Assembly: GCF_020524165.1 (NCBI RefSeq)
Contig: NZ_JAIVKU010000003.1
Span: forward strand, 685,205-749,204
Length of the DNA: 64,000 nt
Origin: Guptibacillus hwajinpoensis
GTDB taxonomy: Bacteria > Bacillota > Bacilli > Bacillales > Guptibacillaceae
Direction of reading: 5' to 3'
A model generated the notes under the pieces. That model had not been told where the DNA came from, ran no database searches, and saw only the letters and a program-made list of their open reading frames with translations. How positions within the stretch are numbered: position 1 is the first letter of the stretch; each line of letters starts with the position of its first letter. The position numbers were made by a program, and so were the translations under genes. Positions 29,905-39,385 of this stretch are shown piece by piece.

Positions 29905-30780
29905 ATGAACTTATTAACACTTATAGCAGAAAAATACGGATTTAAAGAACTAAGGTGGGTTCAAACGCCTGATGTAATTATGACACACGTAGGAAAGCGA
30001 AAGGTATCATACTGGCGGGAGCGGGATTTGCTTGAGTATCATCTCAACTTCCGTGACCGTCTTTTTTTTAACTCTGGGATTATGTGTAATCGAATGATTC
30101 GCACCCTGAATCAAGAGGCATTCATTCCAATCGATTCAGGATTTCTGACAGTTCATGATTTTGTGGAAGATGAATTCGCGTATGAGCTGTTTCCAGAAAT
30201 GGTAGGGTATCTTCTATCCTCCCTCATCAGATGTGGTATAGAGCAGGACGATTCTCATACTCTTTCGCCATTTCCTTACCGGGAGACAGTAAAAGCATTA
30301 TCAGCAGTTAAGACGTTAGATCCAGAGTCGTATTTTCTCCTTATTAGCCTAATTCCAGATGTGAAAAAACGACTTTGCTATCATAAAGATATACTAAATG
30401 GAATGATTCCATTTTCATCTCATTCTTTAAAAGAAGTGATGGGTCAGCTTTACTTTGAATGTAGTGATGAAGCACCTGTTTCAATGTGTAAAGTGCTCTC
30501 AAATGAAGTGCATTTGTGGTATGAAAGAAAAAAGCGTTCCGATTTTAACCACTATTTTAACGCTTTATTAAGTGAAGTGGATCGTGAACTTAGAAGTGCG
30601 CTTATCCAAACAGTCATTGCGCCGTGGGAATGGCAAACGTGTATTCAGTCGCTTCAGAATGAAGGGAGCAACGTAGATCGAGTGATGAAGGAGTTCGTTG
30701 AAAAGTGGGAAGCGATGAAGGAGATAACGGGTTTAGTGGGGCTCTCCATCTTGGAGGGGAGGGTTGCGGTTCATGAGTGA
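29905..30780 (+). CDS. Unrecognised protein between spoVID and ysxE
   Basis: A 291-residue soluble protein without signal peptide, membrane helix or known catalytic motif. The first 90 residues read like a degenerate kinase N-lobe: 'HVGKRKVSYWRERDLLEYHL' then 'NQEAFIPIDSGFLTVHDFVE' parallel 'ERGTFALKETKLRKDQMDRI' and 'KFESFVPLERTKYGDAFVYT' of the neighbouring YsxE in order and spacing. No HGD...N or DxD motif follows. The start at 29905 is chosen because AAGGAG at 29891-29896 is then eight bases away. It overlaps ysxE by eight bases, so the two are coupled. Position suggests a spore coat role; this is inference. Confidence 0.65.
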   Translation: MNLLTLIAEKYGFKELRWVQTPDVIMTHVGKRKVSYWRERDLLEYHLNFRDRLFFNSGIMCNRMIRTLNQEAFIPIDSGFLTVHDFVEDEFAYELFPEMVGYLLSSLIRCGIEQDDSHTLSPFPYRETVKALSAVKTLDPESYFLLISLIPDVKKRLCYHKDILNGMIPFSSHSLKEVMGQLYFECSDEAPVSMCKVLSNEVHLWYERKKRSDFNHYFNALLSEVDRELRSALIQTVIAPWEWQTCIQSLQNEGSNVDRVMKEFVEKWEAMKEITGLVGLSILEGRVAVHE

Positions 30781-31738
30781 TCCAGCACTTCTATTTCAAT
30801 ATGACTTATATCCTGAACGTGTCATGAAAATGGGGAAAGTGACTAAGATTGAAACAGAACGTGGAACGTTTGCTCTAAAGGAGACAAAGCTAAGGAAAGA
30901 CCAGATGGATCGTATCTTATACCTTGAGGAACGATTTAAACAGCTTAAATTTGAAAGTTTTGTACCTCTTGAACGAACGAAATACGGTGATGCTTTTGTT
31001 TATACAGGAGATGGAGTGGCTTATTTAACTCCCTGGGTGGACGGAGGCGAAGGACACGCTGCTCAAAAAGAAGAGCGGTTCATTCTAGACCTTGCAGAAC
31101 TTCATGGGTATACTGCTAGAGATCAAGCATTTTCTGAAGAAGTGATCAAACAATCTTATCAAAAGATGATTTTTATGAGAGAAAGCAGACAGTTTGAAAT
31201 GGAGAAATATGTTAATGCAATTGAAAAACGTATCTATCTCTCACCTTTTGAACTCACGTTTGTGACTCACTTTCACCAGTTAATGAAATATTGTGATCTT
31301 GCTAAAACAAGATTGGATCATTGGTATGAGCAGGTCTTAGAAGCGAAAAGATACCGCACTGTGTTTTGTCATGGGAAATGTTCGCCATCACATTATGTTA
31401 TGAATGGCGGACGAGGGTATTTTATTAATTTCGAGAGAGCTGTCATTGATACGCCTGTTCGGGATCTTGCCTACTTTATTCGGTCATCTGTGCATCCATT
31501 TCAGTTTAATCCGGCAACGACAACTGCACATATTGGGCGATATGAATCGCAATTTTCGTTATTAGAAGAAGAGAAAGAGCTCCTTGCAAGCTATTTATAT
31601 TTCCCTGAATCTGTTTTTAATAGTGTCACCCGTTTTAATGAGAATCGCCAGTACTGGCCCCATATTAAGCATGTCCGGTTATTTACGAAAAAAATAGAAG
31701 TGATGAATGGGATCGATCATGTGTTGCAAACATTTTAG
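30773..31738 (+). CDS. ysxE: Spore coat kinase-fold protein YsxE (CotS family)
   Basis: A 321-residue member of the CotS/YsxE/YutH group, which has an aminoglycoside phosphotransferase-like fold. N-lobe 'ETERGTFALKETKL' and hinge 'VAYLTPWVDGG' are recognisable. The catalytic loop, usually HGDxxxxN, reads 'CHGKCSPSHYV', with Lys202 in place of the Asp, and the metal-binding DxD position reads 'FINFERAVID'; phosphotransfer seems unlikely. The ATG at 30773 is nine bases from GAGGG; the TTG at 30764 abuts the ribosome-binding site. Order spoVID-(gene)-ysxE-valS matches B. subtilis except for the extra gene. Confidence 0.88.
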   Translation: MSDPALLFQYDLYPERVMKMGKVTKIETERGTFALKETKLRKDQMDRILYLEERFKQLKFESFVPLERTKYGDAFVYTGDGVAYLTPWVDGGEGHAAQKEERFILDLAELHGYTARDQAFSEEVIKQSYQKMIFMRESRQFEMEKYVNAIEKRIYLSPFELTFVTHFHQLMKYCDLAKTRLDHWYEQVLEAKRYRTVFCHGKCSPSHYVMNGGRGYFINFERAVIDTPVRDLAYFIRSSVHPFQFNPATTTAHIGRYESQFSLLEEEKELLASYLYFPESVFNSVTRFNENRQYWPHIKHVRLFTKKIEVMNGIDHVLQTF

Positions 31739-31935
31739 ATCCATTCAAAATAAAAACACACTTCTAGTGCTACAAGGATAATGAGGATAAGCACATCGAC
31801 TGAAGTTGGAAATAGAATCGTTCGAATCGTCTGAAACACAATAAAGGGCGGAACAAATTGAGCGCAGATGTCCCTGAATTTATAAACAGCCGGTGGGAGC
31901 TGATAGCGATTCATTCCCCCAAAACGTTTTTTCAT
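31735..31935 (-). CDS. Small membrane protein, unknown
   Basis: A 66-residue reading frame convergent with ysxE, their stops overlapping by four bases. The N-terminus is basic ('MKKRFGGMNRYQLPPAVYKF'), followed by a proline-bearing hydrophobic stretch and a clear C-terminal transmembrane helix ('VLILIILVALEVCFYFE'). AAGGGGAA lies eight bases before the ATG on the minus strand, which supports a real gene. Function unknown. It could also be chance, but the basic-then-hydrophobic layout and ribosome-binding site argue for a protein. Confidence 0.6.
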   Translation of the reverse strand: MKKRFGGMNRYQLPPAVYKFRDICAQFVPPFIVFQTIRTILFPTSVDVLILIILVALEVCFYFEWI

Positions 31936-32049
31936 AGCGTATTCCCCTTTGTTTTCATCTGCCGTTACAAATAGTCTATGTATAAAAGCGGATGGGGTGA
32001 TTAAGAAGGCAGAGAACTGGCTAAGCTAAGAAAAAGGGCGCTTAGTATC

Positions 32050-32078
32050 TTGACGATCTTGAATCTACACGGTAAACT
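32050..32078 (+). promoter_or_regulatory. Sigma-A promoter of valS
   Basis: TTGACG (32050-32055), 17 bases, TAAACT (32073-32078). It lies just upstream of the T-box leader. The stretch 31936-32421 holds only this promoter, the T-box and its terminator. Confidence 0.7.
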
Positions 32079-32084
32079 TATTTA

Positions 32085-32347
32085 TACAAATAGTCGACAG
32101 GCAAAGATAGGGAGTAGTAGAATGTGAACCCTTCAGAGAGAGAAATCGTCCGCTGAAAGATTTCTCAGGATCGTAGCATTTGAAGTCGCCCTTAAGCTGT
32201 TTCTCTGAAATAGTAGTAGGAGAATCCGGTAATCCCGTTATTGGAATGAAGCGTATAGCTAACGCTTGTTTAGCTGTAAATAAAGGTGGTACCGCGAAGA
32301 AACTTCTTTCGTCCTTTTCCTAAGGATGGGGGGAGTTTTTTTGTTAT
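32085..32347 (+). promoter_or_regulatory. T-box riboswitch of valS
   Basis: The conserved T-box AAGGTGGTACCGCG is at 32283-32296. Upstream is a Stem I-like region (about 32105-32190) with the GA-motif-like AGTAG and an apical hairpin AGAGAAATC/GATTTCTC. In the expected specifier position 'GAAGTCG' gives codon GTC (32185-32187), a valine codon that agrees with valS. The terminator pairs 32302-32315 with the GGATGGGGGGAGTT arm (several G-T pairs), followed by a run of T ending near 32343. Uncharged tRNA-Val should stabilise the antiterminator and allow valS transcription. Confidence 0.92.
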
Positions 32348-32421
32348 TTAAAAACACCTCTTCATGAAAATGGGAATGCGACATCGGCCTAAGACTTATT
32401 GAATGGAAAGGAAGAGTGGCA

Positions 32422-35064
32422 ATGGTGAATAAAGAGCTATCGATGCCGACGAAATACGATCCGAAGGCAACCGAGCAAAAATGGTACCCATATTGGGTAG
32501 ATGGTAAGTTTTTTGAAGCAACAGGTGATAAAGCGAAAGAGCCTTATACAATTGTAATTCCGCCGCCAAACGTTACAGGTAAACTTCATTTAGGGCACGC
32601 CTGGGACACAACGTTACAAGATATTCTCTCACGTGTAAAGCGAATGCAGGGCTACGATGTTCTCTGGCTGCCAGGAATGGACCATGCAGGGATTGCCACA
32701 CAGGCGAAAGTTGAAGGGAAGCTTCGTGAAGAGGGAACCTCTCGTTATGATCTTGGACGTGAGAAGTTTCTTGAGAAGTCATGGGAATGGAAAGAAGAAT
32801 ACGCAGACTTTATCCGCAGTCAGTGGGCGAAGCTTGGTCTTTCTTTAGACTATTCAAGAGAGCGTTTTACACTTGACAACGGTCTGTCTGATGCAGTGCG
32901 TGAAGTGTTTGTTAAGCTTTATGAAAAAGGGTTAATTTATCGTGGAGAATATATTATCAACTGGGATCCCCAAACTAAAACGGCTCTTTCTGATATTGAA
33001 GTCATTCACCAGGAAGTAACGGGACATTTCTATCATATGCGCTATCCTCTTGCTGATGGTTCAGGGCATATCGAAATTGCAACAACGCGTCCTGAAACCA
33101 TGCTTGGTGACTCAGGAATTGCGGTTCATCCTAAAGATGAGCGTTACAAGCATCTTGTTGGAAAGAAAGCGATCTTACCAATAGTAGGTCGTGAGATTGA
33201 AATTGTGGCAGATGACTACGTGGATATGGAATTTGGCTCTGGAGCTGTTAAAATCACTCCAGCCCATGACCCTAATGACTTTGAAATTGGTAATCGTCAT
33301 AACCTTGAGCGTATCCTTGTTATGAATGAAGATGGCTCAATGAATGAGAATGCAGGCGACTATCAAGGAATGGATCGTTTCGAATGTCGTAAAAAGCTAG
33401 TAAAAGATTTGCAGGAAAAAGGGATTCTTTTCAACATTGAAGAGCACGTTCATTCCGTAGGGCACTCTGAACGAAGTGGTGCTGTAGTAGAACCGTACCT
33501 TTCCACTCAGTGGTTCGTTAAAATGGGCCCACTTGCTGAGCAGGCGATTGCGCTTCAAAAATCAGACGACAAAGTTAACTTTGTCCCAGAACGATTCGAG
33601 AAAACTTACTTAAATTGGATCGAAAATATTCGTGACTGGTGTATTTCGAGACAGCTCTGGTGGGGCCATCGCATTCCTGCATGGCATCATAAAGAAACAG
33701 GTGAGATTCACGTTGGATTGGAAGCGCCAGCAGATATTGAAAACTGGCAGCAAGATGAAGATGTACTTGATACGTGGTTTAGTTCGGCGCTCTGGCCTTT
33801 CTCAACGATGGGCTGGCCGGACGAGGAAGCAGCAGACTTTAATCGCTATTATCCAACGAACGTTTTAGTCACAGGGTATGACATCATCTATTTCTGGGTA
33901 GCGCGTATGATTTTCCAGGGCATTGAGTTTACAGAGCAACGTCCATTTAATGATGTATTGATTCATGGTCTTGTACGTGATTCTGAAGGACGTAAGATGA
34001 GTAAATCACTTGGTAACGGTGTTGATCCGATGGATGTTATCGAGAAGTACGGTGCTGATTCGCTTCGTTTCTTCCTATCCACTGGTTCATCTCCAGGTCA
34101 GGATCTTCGCTTCTATTGGGAAAAGGTAGAGTCTACTTGGAACTTTGCTAATAAGATCTGGAACGCTTCACGTTTTGCTCTTATGAATATGGATGGCATG
34201 ACGTATGAAGAGCTTGATTTAACCGGTGAGAAATCGACAGCGGATAAATGGATTTTAACTCGCTTAAACGATACGATTGAACAAGTGACGCGTCTCATTA
34301 ATAACTACGAATTTGGGGAAGTTGGTCGCTACCTTTATAACTTTATCTGGGATGACTTCTGTGACTGGTATATTGAAATGGCGAAACTACCGCTATATGG
34401 CGAAGATGAAGCAGCCAAGAAAACAACGCGATCTGTTCTCGCTTATGTACTGGATCAAACGATGCGCCTTCTTCATCCCTTCATGCCGTATCTGACAGAG
34501 GAGATTTGGCAGCACCTTCCGCATGAAGGAGAGTCAATTACGGTAGCAAGCTGGCCAGTGAAGAATGACGAACTTCACTTCCCTGAAGCAGCAGCTGATA
34601 TGGCGCTACTTACTGAGATTATTCGTTCCGTTCGAAACATTCGAGCTGAAATGAATGTAGCACCAAGCAAGCCGATTGAACTTCGCATTAAACCGAAGTC
34701 AGGGGAAGCACAAAAGCAGCTTGAACAAAACAGTCAATACATTGAGCGGTTCTGTAATCCTGAGACATTAACCATCTCCGCCGATCTTCAGGCACCTGAA
34801 AAATCAATGACAGCTGTGGTATCTGGAGCAGAGCTATTTCTCCCGCTGGAAGGCTTAATTAACATTGATGAAGAAATTGAGCGACTAAAAGGAGAAATGA
34901 AGAAGCTCGATGCTGAAGTCGATCGAGTACAGAAAAAGCTCGCTAATGAACGCTTTATCAGTAAAGCTCCTGAAAAAGTTGTTGAAGAAGAACGAGCGAA
35001 AGAAAAAGACTATCTTGAAAGAAGAAGTAACGTGGAAGCGCGCATAAATGAACTAAAAAAATAA
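32422..35064 (+). CDS. valS: Valyl-tRNA synthetase
   Basis: Class Ia synthetase of 880 residues that charges tRNA-Val and edits mischarged threonine. HIGH motif appears as '[11 protein letters not shown]' within 'PPPNVTG...', KMSKS as '[11 protein letters not shown]', and the editing domain has '[19 protein letters not shown]'. The C-terminal coiled coil (about 810-880) is the tRNA-contacting arm. The ATG at 32422 is chosen over GTG at 32416 because the latter overlaps the AAAGGAAGAG site. Preceded by a T-box with a valine specifier. Confidence 0.98.
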   Translation: MVNKELSMPTKYDPKATEQKWYPYWVDGKFFEATGDKAKEPYTIVIPPPNVTGKLHLGHAWDTTLQDILSRVKRMQGYDVLWLPGMDHAGIATQAKVEGKLREEGTSRYDLGREKFLEKSWEWKEEYADFIRSQWAKLGLSLDYSRERFTLDNGLSDAVREVFVKLYEKGLIYRGEYIINWDPQTKTALSDIEVIHQEVTGHFYHMRYPLADGSGHIEIATTRPETMLGDSGIAVHPKDERYKHLVGKKAILPIVGREIEIVADDYVDMEFGSGAVKITPAHDPNDFEIGNRHNLERILVMNEDGSMNENAGDYQGMDRFECRKKLVKDLQEKGILFNIEEHVHSVGHSERSGAVVEPYLSTQWFVKMGPLAEQAIALQKSDDKVNFVPERFEKTYLNWIENIRDWCISRQLWWGHRIPAWHHKETGEIHVGLEAPADIENWQQDEDVLDTWFSSALWPFSTMGWPDEEAADFNRYYPTNVLVTGYDIIYFWVARMIFQGIEFTEQRPFNDVLIHGLVRDSEGRKMSKSLGNGVDPMDVIEKYGADSLRFFLSTGSSPGQDLRFYWEKVESTWNFANKIWNASRFALMNMDGMTYEELDLTGEKSTADKWILTRLNDTIEQVTRLINNYEFGEVGRYLYNFIWDDFCDWYIEMAKLPLYGEDEAAKKTTRSVLAYVLDQTMRLLHPFMPYLTEEIWQHLPHEGESITVASWPVKNDELHFPEAAADMALLTEIIRSVRNIRAEMNVAPSKPIELRIKPKSGEAQKQLEQNSQYIERFCNPETLTISADLQAPEKSMTAVVSGAELFLPLEGLINIDEEIERLKGEMKKLDAEVDRVQKKLANERFISKAPEKVVEEERAKEKDYLERRSNVEARINELKK

Positions 35065-35070
35065 GAAATT

Positions 35071-35103
35071 GACGAATCTCTTCTTAGAGATTCGTCTTCT
35101 TTT
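35071..35103 (+). terminator. Terminator of valS
   Basis: GACGAATCTC (35071-35080) pairs perfectly with GAGATTCGTC (35087-35096), followed by a T-rich tract. folC follows 15 bases later, so some read-through is likely. Confidence 0.85.
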
Positions 35104-35117
35104 AAGGAGGAGCGAGA

Positions 35118-36413
35118 ATGTTTCAGTCATATGAAGAGGCAGTAGGTTGGATACATAGTTTGTTAAATCACGGCATCAAGCCCGGGTTGGAGCGAATGGA
35201 ATGGATGCTCGAACAGCTTGATCACCCGGAAAGACGATTAAAAACCGTGCATGTTGGTGGGACAAATGGAAAAGGTTCAACCGTAACTTACATGCGGACG
35301 GTGCTTGAAGAGTCAGGCTATGAAGTAGGAACGTTTACTTCTCCTTATATTGAATCGTTTTCGGAACGAATAGCTGTGAATGGACAACCCATTAATGAAG
35401 GTGACTTAATAGCTCTCTGTAATCGTGTTCAGCCACTCGTTGAGATGGCATCCGTTTCACCCCTTGGTTCTCCAACCGAATTTGAAGTGATTACAGTTAT
35501 TGCCCTCATGTACTTTGGAACAATTGCCTATCCAGATCTTGTTTTAATGGAGGTTGGTCTAGGGGGGCGACTTGATTCAACTAACATTATTCATCCACTT
35601 GTTAGTGTGGTTACAAATGTTGGCTATGATCACACTCATATCCTCGGTAGTGATCTAAAACAAATTGCCTATGAAAAAGCAGGAATTATTAAGTCAGGTG
35701 TTCCGCTCGTTACAACTGCTGAAAAAGAAGAAGTACTAACGCTTTTGCATGAAACAACAAAAGTGAAAAACACGAAAATTTACCGCTTGAATAAAGAATT
35801 TTCTGTAGTCGAACATAGGAGTGACGGTAAAGGAGAGCGCTTCTCTTTTCAATCCCCATATCGTAAACTCGTTGATCTCTACATTCAAATGAAAGGTGAA
35901 CACCAGGTTAAAAATGCAGGTGCAGCGCTCATGGCGCTTGAGTACTTGCGTGTTTTTTATGGTCTACATATTGAACAAGATATGGTTCAACGGGGTCTTG
36001 AAAGAGCCGCATGGCCAGGACGATTTGAGAAGCTTAGTTCCAATCCACCTATTATTGTAGATGGGGCACACAATCCTGAAGGTGTTCAAAGTCTGGCAAA
36101 AACCCTGCAACAGCATTACGCTGAGGCGAAAATTCACGTTATTTTCAGCGCACTAGGAGATAAAGATATTGAATCAATGTTAAAGCCGCTCTATTCGCAT
36201 ATTCATACGATTACCTTTACAACTTTTGATTTCCCACGGGCGATTTCAGCTGAGAACTTATTCAAAAGAGCGACCTTCTCACCAAAATCGTACGAAGAAG
36301 ACTGGAGAAGAGCAATAGAAACAACCATTGAGCAGATGGGTGCCAATGACCTACTGTTAATAACGGGTTCTCTCTACTTTGTATCTGAAGTTCGTCGTTT
36401 TCTAAAAAATTAG
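35118..36413 (+). CDS. folC: Folylpolyglutamate/dihydrofolate synthase
   Basis: ATP-dependent ligase of the Mur-ligase fold that adds glutamate to folates. ATP-binding loop 'HVGGTNGKGSTVTYM', 'FTSPYIESFSERI', 'EVGLGGRLDSTNII' and C-terminal 'IVDGAHNPEGVQSL' are diagnostic. Length 431 residues. AAGGAGGAGC precedes the ATG. It follows valS as in B. subtilis. Confidence 0.96.
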   Translation: MFQSYEEAVGWIHSLLNHGIKPGLERMEWMLEQLDHPERRLKTVHVGGTNGKGSTVTYMRTVLEESGYEVGTFTSPYIESFSERIAVNGQPINEGDLIALCNRVQPLVEMASVSPLGSPTEFEVITVIALMYFGTIAYPDLVLMEVGLGGRLDSTNIIHPLVSVVTNVGYDHTHILGSDLKQIAYEKAGIIKSGVPLVTTAEKEEVLTLLHETTKVKNTKIYRLNKEFSVVEHRSDGKGERFSFQSPYRKLVDLYIQMKGEHQVKNAGAALMALEYLRVFYGLHIEQDMVQRGLERAAWPGRFEKLSSNPPIIVDGAHNPEGVQSLAKTLQQHYAEAKIHVIFSALGDKDIESMLKPLYSHIHTITFTTFDFPRAISAENLFKRATFSPKSYEEDWRRAIETTIEQMGANDLLLITGSLYFVSEVRRFLKN

Positions 36414-36525
36414 AATTTAATGCAAAAAAATAGGACTTTTTCGCTACTTTTTGCTAAAATGGAACGTAACCACATGCGAATGGAAAAATATTCTTTCTTT
36501 AAAGGGAAGATGGAGGGGGAAATAA

Positions 36526-38235
36526 TTGACGGCAACAATGAAACGTAACGTCTGGATTGTATGGCTTTTGTGCTGGCCACTACTCATTTTTGCAACGTTC
36601 TATTTCTTTCCCCCCGATTTTACAGGGAATATGGCCGATATTTTTGCGCTCTTTGTACTTCTTGCCGTTGTTGCCATGATGCCAATCAATGTGAAAGGAA
36701 CGGACCTTTTTTTTATCCAGGGAATTTCATTAGCAGTCTTTCTTAGGTACGGTTTATTCGTGGAAACAATCTTAACTCAGTTAGCGATTCTCGTATTTTT
36801 GTTGAATTTGCGCGTCACGAGGAAAGATAGTCACCGCTACCCTGTTAATATGCTCATGTTTATGATTGTTTCACTCGTATCAGGAGGACTTTTCTATTTA
36901 CTTGGAGGCTCTACGGGTGAATTCTCTGGGGATGCAATTACTCAACTTGTTCCCTCTATTGTTTACATTCTGTCGCTAATTGTTGTTAATCAAATACTCC
37001 TTCATTTTTTACGCATCTCTATTTATAAAGAAGCTGATACGAAATTTTTTGGGAAAGATATGCTTTGGGAAGCGATTTCCACAGGGGTAACACTTCCAGT
37101 CGGGTTCCTTTTGTATATGTTACATACCTATCTTGGCACAATTGCCATCTTCTTTGTCGGGGTACCTTTTGTTCTAGCATCTCTTATGCTCAGGTTGTAC
37201 TACTCGAGTCGAAAAGTGAACGATCTGCTTCAACAAACGAGTGAAATTGGTCAGCAAATTACCCAGTCTCTTGATACGGATGAAATCCTGCATTTGTTTT
37301 TGAACGAAGTAAAGGATATGTTTGTTGTTGATTATGCCTATATCATGGATGCGGAGCAGGTAAAGAAGCTAACAATTATTAAGAGTTTTGAAAAGGGGAG
37401 AGGCGTTCGGGATAATGGAGATGATAGCCTTTTTGAGGAAGGGATTAGCTCAAGAGTCTGGCGAAGTGGACGTAGTCGATTATATACAAAGCGAGCACAG
37501 TGGAAAAATCTAACTAGAGGAATTCTTCCACAAACAGCGAACGCTGTTATATCAGTACCAATGAAGCGTAATAAAAAGGTTGTCGGCATCATCACACTAG
37601 CAACCGATCGCGTTCGGTCATATGAAAAACATCATATTCTTGTTCTTCAAATTTTGGCGAACTATTTAGCGGTTGCGGTTGATAATGCAAGACACTATGA
37701 AGAGACAAAAAGGCGAAGTGAGCGGTGCCCGTTAACGAATTTGTACAATTTCCGATTTTTTGGTGAGTTATTAGATGAGAAATATAAGCGTTTTGACGAA
37801 ACCCCTGACCCATTCTCCATTATTCTTCTTGACTTGGATCATTTCAAAAAAGTAAATGATACGTTTGGTCATCACAGCGGAAATGAAGTGCTTTGTGGAG
37901 TGGCGAATCGACTGGAAGAAGAGATTGGAGAACGAGGGACTGTTGCACGGTTTGGCGGAGAAGAATTTGTAGTTCTCCTTGAAAGTCATTCTCATAATAA
38001 GAGTTTACAAGTTGCTGAAGACTTACGATGTGCTATTGCGGACCGGCCGTTTGAAATCTTTAATGATCTTGATAACGGCAATCGTCAGGTCATATACGTA
38101 ACGGCAAGTATAGGTGTAGCAACCGCTCCTGAGCAAGGAGAAGATCCCCAAACGTTAATACGAAATGCAGATCGGGCAATGTATACGGGGGCAAAGCAAC
38201 AAGGGCGCAATCGTGTTGCGAGCTATGTTGGATGA
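36526..38235 (+). CDS. Membrane-bound diguanylate cyclase (GAF-GGDEF)
   Basis: Predicted enzyme making the second messenger cyclic di-GMP from two GTP. Residues 1-220 hold six or so hydrophobic helices, residues about 235-385 a GAF-like sensor domain, and residues about 395-565 a GGDEF domain. The active-site loop is 'GGEEF' at 477-481, preceded by 'LLDLDHFKKVNDTFGH', both as in active cyclases. The product-inhibition site (RxxD before GGEEF) reads 'GERG', so feedback inhibition through it is not expected. Start is TTG at 36526, six bases after GGAGGGGG; the first ATG is four codons later. It stands alone between folC and comC, with its own terminator. Confidence 0.9.
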   Translation: MTATMKRNVWIVWLLCWPLLIFATFYFFPPDFTGNMADIFALFVLLAVVAMMPINVKGTDLFFIQGISLAVFLRYGLFVETILTQLAILVFLLNLRVTRKDSHRYPVNMLMFMIVSLVSGGLFYLLGGSTGEFSGDAITQLVPSIVYILSLIVVNQILLHFLRISIYKEADTKFFGKDMLWEAISTGVTLPVGFLLYMLHTYLGTIAIFFVGVPFVLASLMLRLYYSSRKVNDLLQQTSEIGQQITQSLDTDEILHLFLNEVKDMFVVDYAYIMDAEQVKKLTIIKSFEKGRGVRDNGDDSLFEEGISSRVWRSGRSRLYTKRAQWKNLTRGILPQTANAVISVPMKRNKKVVGIITLATDRVRSYEKHHILVLQILANYLAVAVDNARHYEETKRRSERCPLTNLYNFRFFGELLDEKYKRFDETPDPFSIILLDLDHFKKVNDTFGHHSGNEVLCGVANRLEEEIGERGTVARFGGEEFVVLLESHSHNKSLQVAEDLRCAIADRPFEIFNDLDNGNRQVIYVTASIGVATAPEQGEDPQTLIRNADRAMYTGAKQQGRNRVASYVG

Positions 38236-38239
38236 GTAA

Positions 38240-38276
38240 ATCCCTATTCTTCACAGTGCGGAGGATAGGGTTTTTT
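38240..38276 (+). terminator. Terminator of the diguanylate cyclase gene
   Basis: CCCTATTCT (38242-38250) pairs with GAGGATAGGG with one wobble, followed by six T. Confidence 0.82.
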
Positions 38277-38438
38277 GTTTCGCATTTCCTTAATCATACA
38301 ATTGACAGTTTTGCAGAAATTGTGTATTTGCAGGTTTTTCTGTTTTAAATTTAAAAAGGTTGTTAGCCATAAGTTGGGAGATTAAGTTTAAAACTACCAT
38401 TGCTTTTTTGAAAAATCATATGAAGAAGGATGAAAGAT

Positions 38439-39194
38439 ATGGAGGTTTGGTTACATAGTTATTTATTTCTAATTGGCCTTGCTCTTGGTTCTTTTTATAA
38501 TGTTGTTGGTCTTCGTGTGCCGATCAAACAATCGATTGTCGCCCCTCGTTCATCTTGTCCAACATGTGCACGCGAGCTTTCACCATATGAGCTTGTTCCT
38601 GTTTTTTCATATTTGTTTCAGCGGGGAAAATGTAGAGGATGTTCTTCAAGTATTTCATCTATTTACGCATTTGTTGAAATTGTTACAGCTCTTCTTTTTA
38701 CAGCCGCACCTTTTTTGGTAGGATGGTCAAAAGAATTGATGATTTCCTATGGATTGATTTCGCTTCTCGTTATTATCTTTGTTTCAGATACCATATATAT
38801 GTTAATTCCTGATCATGTTCTTTTATTTTTTGCAGCTTACTTTGTTTTGGGGAGAATTATTGTTCCGATGGATCCATGGTATAGCCCTTTGATAGGGGCG
38901 GTAGGAGGCTTTTTATTGCTCCTGGTAATTGCTGTGATTAGTAATGGGGGAATGGGTGGCGGTGACATTAAATTGTTTGCGGTACTAGGATTTGTTTTTG
39001 GATATCAAGAATTAATCATTGTCTTTTTCTTTTCTACATTAGTTGGGACGATTATTGGGGTCACGGGGGTATTGATTGGAAAAGTAAAAAGGAAGCAGCA
39101 TATTCCGTTTGGACCTTCTGTGGCGTTGGCAGCTCTTATAACGTATTTTTATGGCGAACAACTCTTACAATGGTATTTTTATTTTCTTTTATAA
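38439..39194 (+). CDS. comC: Prepilin peptidase ComC
   Basis: Membrane aspartyl protease that cleaves and N-methylates the ComG pseudopilins needed for DNA uptake. The N-terminal cytoplasmic zinc motif has two CxxC pairs ('CPTCAREL' and 'CRGCSS'). The catalytic aspartates are in 'FVSDTIYMLIPD' and 'GMGGGDIKLFA'. About seven to eight hydrophobic helices. ATG at 38439 is chosen because GAAGAAGGA is spaced eight bases from it; the ATG at 38430 abuts that site. 251 residues. In B. subtilis comC is ComK-dependent; no convincing ComK box was seen. Confidence 0.95.
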   Translation: MEVWLHSYLFLIGLALGSFYNVVGLRVPIKQSIVAPRSSCPTCARELSPYELVPVFSYLFQRGKCRGCSSSISSIYAFVEIVTALLFTAAPFLVGWSKELMISYGLISLLVIIFVSDTIYMLIPDHVLLFFAAYFVLGRIIVPMDPWYSPLIGAVGGFLLLLVIAVISNGGMGGGDIKLFAVLGFVFGYQELIIVFFFSTLVGTIIGVTGVLIGKVKRKQHIPFGPSVALAALITYFYGEQLLQWYFYFLL

Positions 39195-39259
39195 AGGAGT
39201 GAATACAGGCTATAAGCTTTTTCTATCTTAAACTAAAATAAGTTAGATTAACTTCTTTG

Positions 39260-39288
39260 AACTCCTCGCTTATGAACGAGGGGTTTTT
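39260..39288 (+). terminator. Terminator of comC
   Basis: ACTCCTCG (39261-39268) pairs with CGAGGGGT (39277-39284) with one wobble, followed by five T. Confidence 0.8.
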
Positions 39289-39385
39289 ATGTGATGTCAT
39301 CCTTTTCAACTCTAGTATTTTCAGTTCTAGCATTTCGCGAGATTTCATAGACTGTAGTACAAGCCGGTACTTGAGGGGGATGGAA

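Noticed and set aside
38280..38438. ComK boxes before comC
   Set aside because: Several A and T tracts exist but no pair with the AAAA-N5-TTTT pattern at proper spacing was found by eye.
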